From: DATGQT01 sp033720695
GTDB taxonomy: Bacteria; Bacteroidota; Rhodothermia; Rhodothermales; Rubricoccaceae
Reading direction: 5' to 3'
DNA: 5,739 bases
NCBI GenBank assembly: GCA_033720695.1
Contig: JAWWCA010000224.1
Coordinates: forward strand, 1-5,739
Shown one piece after another: positions 1-5,739 of the stretch; the stretch's first letter is position 1, and each line of letters begins with the position of its first letter. Below the pieces are notes generated by a model. That model ran no database searches. It worked only from the letters and a program-made list of their open reading frames with translations, and had not been told where the DNA came from. The translations under genes and the position numbers were made by a program.

Positions 1-10
1 CTTTGGCCAT
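1..10 (-). CDS. rpmG: Start of probable ribosomal protein L33 gene (partial)
   Basis: On the minus strand an ATG at 10-8 is followed by GCC, AAA and the first G of a fourth codon, reading Met-Ala-Lys-(G..). It lies 35 bases downstream of the rpmB stop in the same direction. L33 proteins commonly begin MAK, often with Gly or a similar residue fourth, and rpmB-rpmG is a very common gene pair. The bases just before this ATG closely match those before rpmB, which supports a real translation start. Only three codons are visible, so the identity rests on gene order and this short start. Confidence 0.45.
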
Positions 11-45
11 CGGTCTGCGGGGTTACGGGTGGGGGGAGGCGGCGC

Positions 46-282
46 TCAGACGCGGACGCCGCGGGCGCGGGCCTCCTTCAGCACAGCGCTGATGCCCTTC
101 TTGTTGATCGTCTTCATCGTCTGCGTCGAGACGCGGAGGGTCACCCAGCGGTCCTCCTCCGGCACGTAGAACCGCTTCTTCTGGAGGTTCACGCCGAAGC
201 GACGCCGCACCCGGTTGTTCGCGTGCGAGACGTGGTTGCCGGACATGGGGCCTTTGCCCGTGATCTGGTCCTTGCGTGCCAT
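46..282 (-). CDS. rpmB: 50S ribosomal protein L28
   Basis: This is a structural protein of the large ribosomal subunit, 78 residues long, the normal size for bacterial L28. Recognisable family features are the N-terminal TGKGPMSGN segment (residues 8-16), VSHANNRVRRRF (18-29), the NLQKKRF block (32-38), RWVTLRVS (45-52) and the C-terminal KTINKKG (57-63). The ATG start is at 282-280 and the stop is TGA at 48-46. The protein contains no cysteine: the position that is Cys in E. coli L28 (MSRVCQVTGK) is Asp here (MARKDQITGK), so zinc-ribbon-type metal binding is not possible. No Shine-Dalgarno sequence precedes the start. It probably heads an operon with rpmG, and a candidate promoter lies about 90-120 bases upstream of its start. 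Confidence 0.97.
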   Translation of the reverse strand: MARKDQITGKGPMSGNHVSHANNRVRRRFGVNLQKKRFYVPEEDRWVTLRVSTQTMKTINKKGISAVLKEARARGVRV

Positions 283-368
283 CGGTTCTGCGGCCGGAGG
301 TCTCGGTGAGGGGGCTCAGGAGACGGAGGGCCGGTGTTGGGGTTCGGGGAAAGCGCGGGGATAGCTCG

Positions 369-400
369 AAAAGCTACGACGCCCGCCGCACGCCTGCCAA
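369..400 (-). promoter_or_regulatory. Candidate rpmB promoter (Bacteroidota-type)
   Basis: On the minus strand TTGG (400-397) is followed after 20 bases by TAGCTTTT (376-369). This resembles the Bacteroidota primary sigma pattern TTTG / TAnnTTTG, with TA and TTT of the -7 element matching. Transcription would start near 362, giving an rpmB leader of about 80 bases. The -7 element overlaps a small perfect dyad, TAGCT-5-AGCTA (362-376), one of the few AT-containing spots in the gap. The match is short and the -33 element is imperfect. Confidence 0.4.
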
Positions 401-456
401 CGCCGGGCGGCCCCGAAAGTGTGAGGCTCCCTCGAAATACCCCGAGTGCGGGCGGA

Positions 457-1728
457 CTAGAACAGCCCGAAGCGCAGGCGGAGGTGGTGGTTGTAGCGCC
501 CCAGCTGGCCGGGCACCCGCCCGTCCTCGATGCCGAAGTAGGCGTAGTCGAGCTCGACGCCCGGCACCACGAGCGTCGTGCCGAAGGAGAGGTAGCCCTG
601 CCGGATCCCCGTCCGCAGGCTCAGCACGCGGGTCACGGCCACGCGGATGCCCGCACGGAGGTGGGCCTCGATGGGCTGCTCGAACTCGGAGGTCGAGGCG
701 CTGACGTAGTCGGCGGCGAGGGTGACGCTGTCGAGCGCGGGGGTGCCCTCGGCGGGGAGGGGGACGCGGTAGGCCACGCCGAGGCGCCAGGTGGGATGCC
801 CGCGGCGGCTGTTGAAGCGGGCCTCCAGGGCCTCGATCTCGGCCGCGTCGTCGTCGCCCCCGTTCCCCGTCAGGTCGATGCGCTGGCCGCGGTAGCGGTA
901 GCGGAAACCGCCGCCGAGGAGGCCGTAGACGGCGCCCCCGAGGTCGAGGCCGGGCAGGACGTCGGCGGCGTGGAGGCCGGCGTCGAGGGCCAGCGTGGTG
1001 CCCGAGAGGACGTAGAGGTGCGCGCGGTCCTCGTCGAGGGTCTCGACGAGGGCGCCCTTGGCCGTCAGGCGGCGGTGGGTGAGGGCGGCCGTGAGGCCGA
1101 ACGCGAGGGGCGTCCGGGGAATGCGGGCCGCCGCCGTCACCGGGACGATCACGTCGGCCTGGCCGTAGGCATCGAGGTAGGGGAGGCCGGCGCCGCCATC
1201 GGAGAAGCGGAGGCGCGCGGCGCCGGTCCCGAAGAGACCGCCCCCAACGGCGCCGTCCCAGTCGCCCATCGAGAGACGCGCCTGGACCGCCGGCCCGTAC
1301 GCCGTGGCACGGGCGACGTCCTGCCGGCGGCCGACGGCGAGGGCCCCGTGGTAGAGCGCCTCCAGGCGGGGGTAGTCCGTCTCGCGGATCACGTCGAGCC
1401 CCTCGTTGGTGGCCGGGCGCAGCTCCTCGCGCCAGTAGGCGTACTTGTCGGAGACCCCGCTGCTGAGGCCGGCGCCGAGGCCCGCGACGGTGACACGGTA
1501 CGGCCGGGGCAGATAGGCGAGGTGGGCGGGGTTGTAGAAGAACGCGGTTTCGGGGTCCGGCACGGCGGCGACGGCGTCGCCCATGGCGCGCGCCTCGGAG
1601 GCGCGGACGAAGGGCCGGGCCTCCTGCTGGAGCGGGCCGAACGGCTGCGCATGGGCGGCCGCGCCGGCGAGCATCCCGAGGGGACGCACGACGCGGAGGG
1701 CGCGGAGAGTGGGGGAGTGCGCGCGCAT
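457..1728 (-). CDS. PorV/FadL-like outer-membrane beta-barrel protein
   Basis: This is a predicted 423-residue outer-membrane barrel. The N-terminus is an export signal (basic start, then MLAGAAAHA) with likely cleavage after Ala27; its hydrophobic core is short and interrupted by Arg15 and Pro16. Mature residues 43-71 carry SEARAMGDA and AFFYNPAHLA, the pattern of the PorV/UPF0164/FadL-like barrel group (Ser..ArgxMG, then YNPA). The rest alternates hydrophobic and polar residues as beta-strands do, with Gly- and Asp-rich loops such as GNGGDDD, and the chain ends in Phe, as many BAM-inserted barrels do. Its ATG lies 24 bases after the stop of the TPR lipoprotein gene, so the two are probably co-transcribed and may act together. 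Substrate is unknown. Conserved short motifs support the barrel class well, but the exact family less so. Confidence 0.8.
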   Translation of the reverse strand: MRAHSPTLRALRVVRPLGMLAGAAAHAQPFGPLQQEARPFVRASEARAMGDAVAAVPDPETAFFYNPAHLAYLPRPYRVTVAGLGAGLSSGVSDKYAYWREELRPATNEGLDVIRETDYPRLEALYHGALAVGRRQDVARATAYGPAVQARLSMGDWDGAVGGGLFGTGAARLRFSDGGAGLPYLDAYGQADVIVPVTAAARIPRTPLAFGLTAALTHRRLTAKGALVETLDEDRAHLYVLSGTTLALDAGLHAADVLPGLDLGGAVYGLLGGGFRYRYRGQRIDLTGNGGDDDAAEIEALEARFNSRRGHPTWRLGVAYRVPLPAEGTPALDSVTLAADYVSASTSEFEQPIEAHLRAGIRVAVTRVLSLRTGIRQGYLSFGTTLVVPGVELDYAYFGIEDGRVPGQLGRYNHHLRLRFGLF

Positions 1729-1752
1729 GGGCGGGTGTCGGGGGCGGTCGGG

Positions 1753-2676
1753 TCAGGATCCGCAGACGGGGCCGAGGTAGAGCCGGATGGCCTCGTAGAC
1801 CACGAGGCCGTGGTCGACGATCTCGCGGGCGGCCGTCCCGCCGAGGAGCTCGGCGCGGAGGTCGAGCGACGTGAGCGCCTCGAAGAAGTCGGCGAGGGCT
1901 CCGGTGGTCTCTTCGCGGAGCGCGAGGGGGTCCTCGACGCAGGCGCCGAGCCCGAGGCCCTCGACGCGGTACCACGTCGCCGGCTGGGTGAGCTCCTCGG
2001 CGAGGAAGAAGTAGCTATCGAGGAAGCGGGTGGCACCGTTGACGGCGAGGGCGGAGGCGATCTCGACGTCGGGGAGGCCGGTGGCGCGGAGGGCGGCGAG
2101 CGCCTCCGCGCGGTCGTAGGTGAGCTCGCCGTCCACGACGGCGGTGCACAGCTCCAGCGCGCGGAGGGCCTCGGGCATCACGGGGCCCCCTCCGGGCGGG
2201 ACGTCGTGAAGGAGGGCGAGGGCGGCTTCGACAGCCGCCTCTTCGCCCAGGAGCGCCGCGTACCCCTCGACGTCGCTGAGGGCGAAGGGCGTCGCCCGCG
2301 GGTCGTACTCGAGGGGGCAGAAGGTCCCGCCCCCGCCCGGCCCGTTCCCGAGCCCGCTCCCGCCCGGCGGCGGGACCGGCGGCGGGGCCGGCTCGGCCAG
2401 AAAGAGCATCATGCGGTCGATGTCGAGGAGGTCGATCTCGGCGCGTTGGAGGTAGACCGACGCCAGCTCGACGCGGACGCCGGCGTGGCCGGGCTCGAGG
2501 GCAAGCGCCTGCTCCAGGAGCGCGACGGCCTTGTCGAGGTCCCCCGCCTGGCGGGCCAGCCGGGCGTCGGCGAGCAGGGTGTCGGCGTCGTCGGCGGAGC
2601 TGGTGTAGTCGCAGGCGACCAGGAAGCCGCTGCACAGCACGAGACCGACGGCGCAGAGGCGGAGTGCGCGGGGCAT
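1753..2676 (-). CDS. TPR-containing lipoprotein of unknown function
   Basis: This is a predicted 307-residue secreted lipoprotein. A basic, hydrophobic signal ends in the lipobox Leu-Val-Ala-Cys (19-22), so Cys22 would be lipidated. Asp follows at +2, with a further acidic cluster (SSADDAD) at 26-32. Residues about 33-80 form one or two TPR-like helical repeats (GDLDKAVALLEQALALEPG, then a helix with Leu/Tyr spacing), suggesting protein binding. A Pro/Gly-rich linker (95-117) leads to a helical C-terminal part I do not recognise. The mature chain has four further cysteines (120, 177, 246, 305), an even number that could form two disulfides in the periplasm. I chose ATG at 2676 over the adjoining TTG at 2679. 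The barrel gene follows after 24 bases. TPR periplasmic lipoproteins often serve as adaptors; any specific partner is inference. Confidence 0.78.
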   Translation of the reverse strand: MPRALRLCAVGLVLCSGFLVACDYTSSADDADTLLADARLARQAGDLDKAVALLEQALALEPGHAGVRVELASVYLQRAEIDLLDIDRMMLFLAEPAPPPVPPPGGSGLGNGPGGGGTFCPLEYDPRATPFALSDVEGYAALLGEEAAVEAALALLHDVPPGGGPVMPEALRALELCTAVVDGELTYDRAEALAALRATGLPDVEIASALAVNGATRFLDSYFFLAEELTQPATWYRVEGLGLGACVEDPLALREETTGALADFFEALTSLDLRAELLGGTAAREIVDHGLVVYEAIRLYLGPVCGS

Positions 2677-2746
2677 CAAACGGGACCGAAAAGGGGGCGG
2701 GAGCGGGTGGGCCAGGGCTCGTTTCGGGTGTCGGCGTCGCCCGACG

Positions 2747-2778
2747 CAGCCTTAAGGTGTGCGCCGGCGCCGGGAGAA
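2747..2778 (-). promoter_or_regulatory. Weak candidate promoter for lipoprotein-barrel pair
   Basis: On the minus strand TTCT (2778-2775) and TAAGGCTG (2754-2747) are separated by 20 bases, the same spacing as the candidate upstream of rpmB. TTAAGG is the only AT-rich patch in the 145-base gap between the permease and the lipoprotein gene. Agreement with TTTG/TAnnTTTG is partial. A start near 2740 would leave a leader of about 65 bases. Confidence 0.25.
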
Positions 2779-2784
2779 CTTTCA

Positions 2785-2812
2785 CGGGGCTGGCCCCGGA
2801 GGGCCGGTCCCG
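2785..2812 (-). terminator. GC-rich hairpin after the permease gene
   Basis: Just downstream of the permease stop, GGCCC (2805-2801, minus strand) pairs with GGGCC (2796-2792) around a 4-base loop, and an outer CGGG/CCCG (2812-2809 with 2788-2785) can extend the stem across a small internal loop. There is no clear T-run after it, so it could be an imperfect terminator or simply GC-rich structure. Confidence 0.3.
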
Positions 2813-2821
2813 GAGGGGGCC

Positions 2822-4111
<1,290 letters not shown>

Positions 4112-4230
4112 AGGCTGAAAGGGGAGGGGGAGAGGCAGGGTTGCCGTACGGCTGCGCCGTGGCGCGTCGTTCCCCCTTTCCCTCGCGCGCCCGGTCTCCC
4201 GTTCTTACCCTCCGAAGATACCCGCTCCCC
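4112..4230. promoter_or_regulatory. Divergent intergenic region, permease / beta-barrel
   Basis: This 119-base gap separates the divergent starts of the permease (minus) and the barrel gene (plus) and should hold both promoters. On the minus strand TATCTTCG (4220-4213) fits a Bacteroidota -7 element (TAnnTTTG) at all but one fixed position, though no convincing -33 element is seen upstream. A perfect 10-base palindrome lies at 4143-4152 and overlaps a second dyad, ACGGC-3-GCCGT (4148-4160). An 8-base inverted repeat, gaaagggg / cccctttc, joins 4117-4124 and 4173-4180. No plus-strand promoter is clear. Confidence 0.4.
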
Positions 4231-4941
4231 ATGCGCCTCCTCCTCGTCCTCGCTCTCTGCGCCGCCGCCGCCGCCGTGCGTGCGCAGCCGGACACCGTCT
4301 TCCCGCCGCCGCCCGACTCCGCCGCGACCGCCTATGGCAGCGGCGGCGGCTTCGCCCTCCTCCTCTCGGAGTACGGCTTCGGCCTCGGGGCGCTCTACCG
4401 CAACCGCCTCGGTGGTGGCACCTCGCTGCTCGTCGAGACGAGCGTGAGCGTGGGGAAGGACGAGCGCGAGCAGCAGTTCTTCGTCGGCCTCTTCGGCGAC
4501 ACCGTGACGCCGTTCAAGCGCAACTACGTCCTCCTCCTCCCCATCCACCTCGGCGTGGAGCACCGCCTCTTCCGGCGCCACATCGAGGACAACTTCCGCC
4601 CGTTCGTGCAGCTCTCGGCCGGCCCCACCTTCGCCTACCAGTGGCCCTACTTCGAGGACATCGACGACGACGGGGTCCGCGAGGTGGGGGAGGAGCTGAA
4701 CGGGGCGTTCGGCGGCATCGGCGAGGGCGAGGTCCGGTTCGGGACGGGGGCCACGCTCGCGATCGGCGCCTACTTCGGGCGGAGCCGGCGCGCGGCGCAG
4801 GGCGTCCGCTTCGGCTACACGGCCCACTGGTTCTTCGAGCCCGTCGACCTCCTGGAGACGGTGCCGGAGGTGGAGGACCCCTCGCGGCAGTTCTTCGGCA
4901 CCCCCGTCGTCGGGTTCCATTTCGTCCGGCTGATCGAGTGA
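4231..4941 (+). CDS. Secreted outer-membrane beta-barrel protein
   Basis: This is a predicted 236-residue outer-membrane protein. Start ATG at 4231 gives a clean signal peptide (MRLLLVLALCAAAAAVRA, residues 1-18) with cleavage before Gln19; further-upstream in-frame starts would add an unlikely basic extension. A Pro-rich stretch (24-28) precedes a series of amphipathic beta-strands: GFALLLSEYGFGLGALYRN, SLLVETSVSVG, YVLLLPIHLGVEHRLF, PFVQLSAGPTFAYQ, GTGATLAIGAYFG and VRFGYTAHWFFEP. The LPIHLGVEHRLF...PFVQLSAGP layout is typical of small porin-like barrels in Bacteroidota and relatives. An acidic loop at 143-148 (DIDDDG) resembles a calcium-binding turn. It is divergent from the permease gene, possibly under shared control, and converges with the next gene. 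Ligand and exact family are unknown. Confidence 0.8.
   Translation: MRLLLVLALCAAAAAVRAQPDTVFPPPPDSAATAYGSGGGFALLLSEYGFGLGALYRNRLGGGTSLLVETSVSVGKDEREQQFFVGLFGDTVTPFKRNYVLLLPIHLGVEHRLFRRHIEDNFRPFVQLSAGPTFAYQWPYFEDIDDDGVREVGEELNGAFGGIGEGEVRFGTGATLAIGAYFGRSRRAAQGVRFGYTAHWFFEPVDLLETVPEVEDPSRQFFGTPVVGFHFVRLIE
4261..4275 (+). repeat. (GCC)5 trinucleotide run in signal peptide
   Basis: Five GCC units encode Ala11 to Ala15 in the hydrophobic core of the barrel's signal peptide. Slippage would lengthen or shorten the core by single residues while keeping the frame. Such runs also arise simply from GC-rich alanine codon use. Confidence 0.8.
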
Positions 4942-4958
4942 CGCCGGGCCGCGGGCCG

Positions 4959-4986
4959 CCTCAGGGGAGCGCCCTCAGGGGAGCGC
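4959..4986. repeat. Perfect 14-bp tandem duplication at gene end
   Basis: The 14-base unit cctcaggggagcgc is present at 4959-4972 and again at 4973-4986 with no gap. The second copy carries the TGA stop (minus strand, 4977-4975) and last codons of the NIPSNAP-like gene; the first copy fills almost half of the 33-base gap between this gene and the convergent barrel gene. It does not change the protein, since the stop lies in the copy nearer the coding region. Confidence 0.95.
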
Positions 4987-5421
4987 GGCGACCGAGCGCA
5001 GCACCGTCTCGTCCCCGACGAGGTCGGCGAAGGCGCGGGCGGACTTCCCGTCCACGAGCCGCGTCTCCCAGTCGGGCCGGGCGAACATCGCGGTGAAGTA
5101 CGCCTCGCGGTCGGCGTAGGCCGCCGAGTCGGCGTACTCCGTGATCATCATCACGTCCCACGGGGCCTCGGCGGTGTCGGGGCGGGCGAGGATGCGGAAG
5201 GAGCGGACGACGCCCTCCTCGATGGCGCGGCGGCGGGCCTCGGCCCAGTTCAGCTCGAGGAACGTGAGGTAGCCGGCCTGCGCGCCGGGGTGGGTCCGGG
5301 CGTAGCCGATGGACCAGACGGAAGGGCTGCTGGCCGCCGGACCGGACGAGGAGCCGTCGCGCGAGGGTGCGAGCGTGGCGGCGGCGAGCAGGGCGAGTAG
5401 GCCCAGGCTGAGGAGGCGCAT
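4975..5421 (-). CDS. Secreted NIPSNAP/ABM-like protein
   Basis: This is a predicted exported protein of 148 residues. Start ATG at 5421-5419 gives a hydrophobic signal (MRLLSLGLLALLAAATLAP) with likely cleavage near Ala18; a longer in-frame start would bury this signal behind a basic extension. A Ser/Gly/Ala-rich linker (20-34) leads to a domain at about 35-140 with the shape of the dimeric alpha/beta barrel (NIPSNAP/ABM) group: a first beta-strand (VWSIGYARTHPG), a long charged helix (NWAEARRRAIEEG), a second strand (SFRILARP), WDVMMITEYADSAAYADRE, then a C-terminal helix. I place it by pattern and cannot name an activity; members include monooxygenase-like and stress proteins. It lies 19 bases after the upstream gene, probably in one transcript. 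Confidence 0.7.
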   Translation of the reverse strand: MRLLSLGLLALLAAATLAPSRDGSSSGPAASSPSVWSIGYARTHPGAQAGYLTFLELNWAEARRRAIEEGVVRSFRILARPDTAEAPWDVMMITEYADSAAYADREAYFTAMFARPDWETRLVDGKSARAFADLVGDETVLRSVAALP

Positions 5422-5440
5422 CGGGGCAGGACGGTGGGGG

Positions 5441-5739
5441 TCAGCGGCGAGTATACCGAATGGTCCAGCGGTCCTCCCACGTCGCCCCGCCATCGGTGGA
5501 GGCCTGCCAGCGCCACGTGAGGGCGTCGGCGGTGACGTCGGTCCAGAGCATCCGGTTGACCTGCTCCTGGCCCTGCGGGTTCGTGAACGGCGCCGTCCGA
5601 AGGACCACGGTGCCGTCGTCGCGGCGGCCGCCGGTGAAGAGGAGGTAGCCGCCCCGGTTGTCCACCCACGTCTGCCGCCACTCGCCCGCGCGGGCGCGGT
5701 AGACGGAGACGCTCTCGCCGCGGACGCCGTCGGCGCTCA
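5441..5739 (-). CDS. C-terminal part of a possible lipocalin-like protein (partial)
   Basis: An open minus-strand frame enters from beyond 5739 and ends at TGA 5443-5441; about 98 residues are visible. It contains ESVSVYRARAGEWRQTWVDN, then GGYLLFTGG, a charged turn (RRDDGT), VVLRTAPF, NRMLWTDVTADALTWRWQAS, TDGGATWEDRW and a basic end (IRYTRR). This layout, with QTWVDN, GG.L.F.GG, R..WTD and SxDGGxTW, recalls small secreted proteins related to DUF1579-type lipocalin-like folds; I am unsure of the family name. The internal GTG at 5665 is not the start, because the frame continues upstream with family-like sequence. It probably forms an operon with the NIPSNAP-like gene. Confidence 0.65.
   Translation of the reverse strand, partial: SADGVRGESVSVYRARAGEWRQTWVDNRGGYLLFTGGRRDDGTVVLRTAPFTNPQGQEQVNRMLWTDVTADALTWRWQASTDGGATWEDRWTIRYTRR

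Noticed and set aside
380..409. Hairpin CGCCCG/CGGGCG as terminator of the barrel gene
   Set aside because: The six-pair stem has an 18-base loop and no T-run, and it overlaps the candidate rpmB promoter.
374..1975. 533-codon minus-strand frame over the barrel gene
   Set aside because: Its product is an Arg/Pro-rich shadow sequence; the overlapping 423-residue frame has a signal, a YNPA motif and beta-strand patterning.
4141..4230. Upstream TTG start for the plus-strand barrel
   Set aside because: It adds 30 basic, Pro-rich residues in front of a textbook signal peptide and would cover the promoter region.
5422..5493. Upstream start for the NIPSNAP-like gene
   Set aside because: It would overlap the end of the upstream gene and put a 24-residue extension before the signal peptide.

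Overview
The window is very GC-rich (around 70% by eye) and carries six genes on the minus strand (one complete ribosomal protein gene, a few bases of a probable second one, and four others including one cut by the window edge) plus one gene on the plus strand. Protein style suggests a high-GC member of Rhodothermota or a related Bacteroidota-type lineage (Rubricoccus/Rubrivirga/Rhodothermus-like). The reasons are the L28 sequence, outer-membrane barrels with YNPA-type N-termini, C-rich translation starts with no Shine-Dalgarno sequence, and possible TAnnTTTG-type promoter elements. This assignment is inference, because no marker such as 16S is present.

Layout. Bases 1-10 hold the first codons of a minus-strand gene that fits rpmG (L33), just downstream of rpmB (L28, 46-282). 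A 174-base gap with a candidate rpmB promoter follows. Next come two minus-strand genes 24 bases apart: a TPR lipoprotein (1753-2676) and, downstream of it, a PorV/FadL-like outer-membrane barrel (457-1728). Upstream of these, after a 145-base gap, is a LolC/LolE-type ABC permease (2822-4111). A 119-base divergent intergenic region separates the permease from a plus-strand secreted beta-barrel gene (4231-4941). That gene converges with a minus-strand pair: a secreted NIPSNAP/ABM-like protein (4975-5421) and an upstream gene, cut by the window edge, encoding a possibly lipocalin-like protein (5441-5739).

How the genes may work together. Apart from the ribosomal proteins, every complete gene encodes an envelope protein. 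The permease family extracts lipoproteins from the inner membrane for delivery to the outer membrane. The next gene in the same orientation is a lipoprotein, and the one after that is an outer-membrane barrel. A lipoprotein-barrel partnership is a reasonable hypothesis, but the window does not show it directly. I see no transposase, phage gene, CRISPR array, tRNA or rRNA. This looks like ordinary chromosomal sequence with a few unusual small repeats, not a clear new defence or mobile system.
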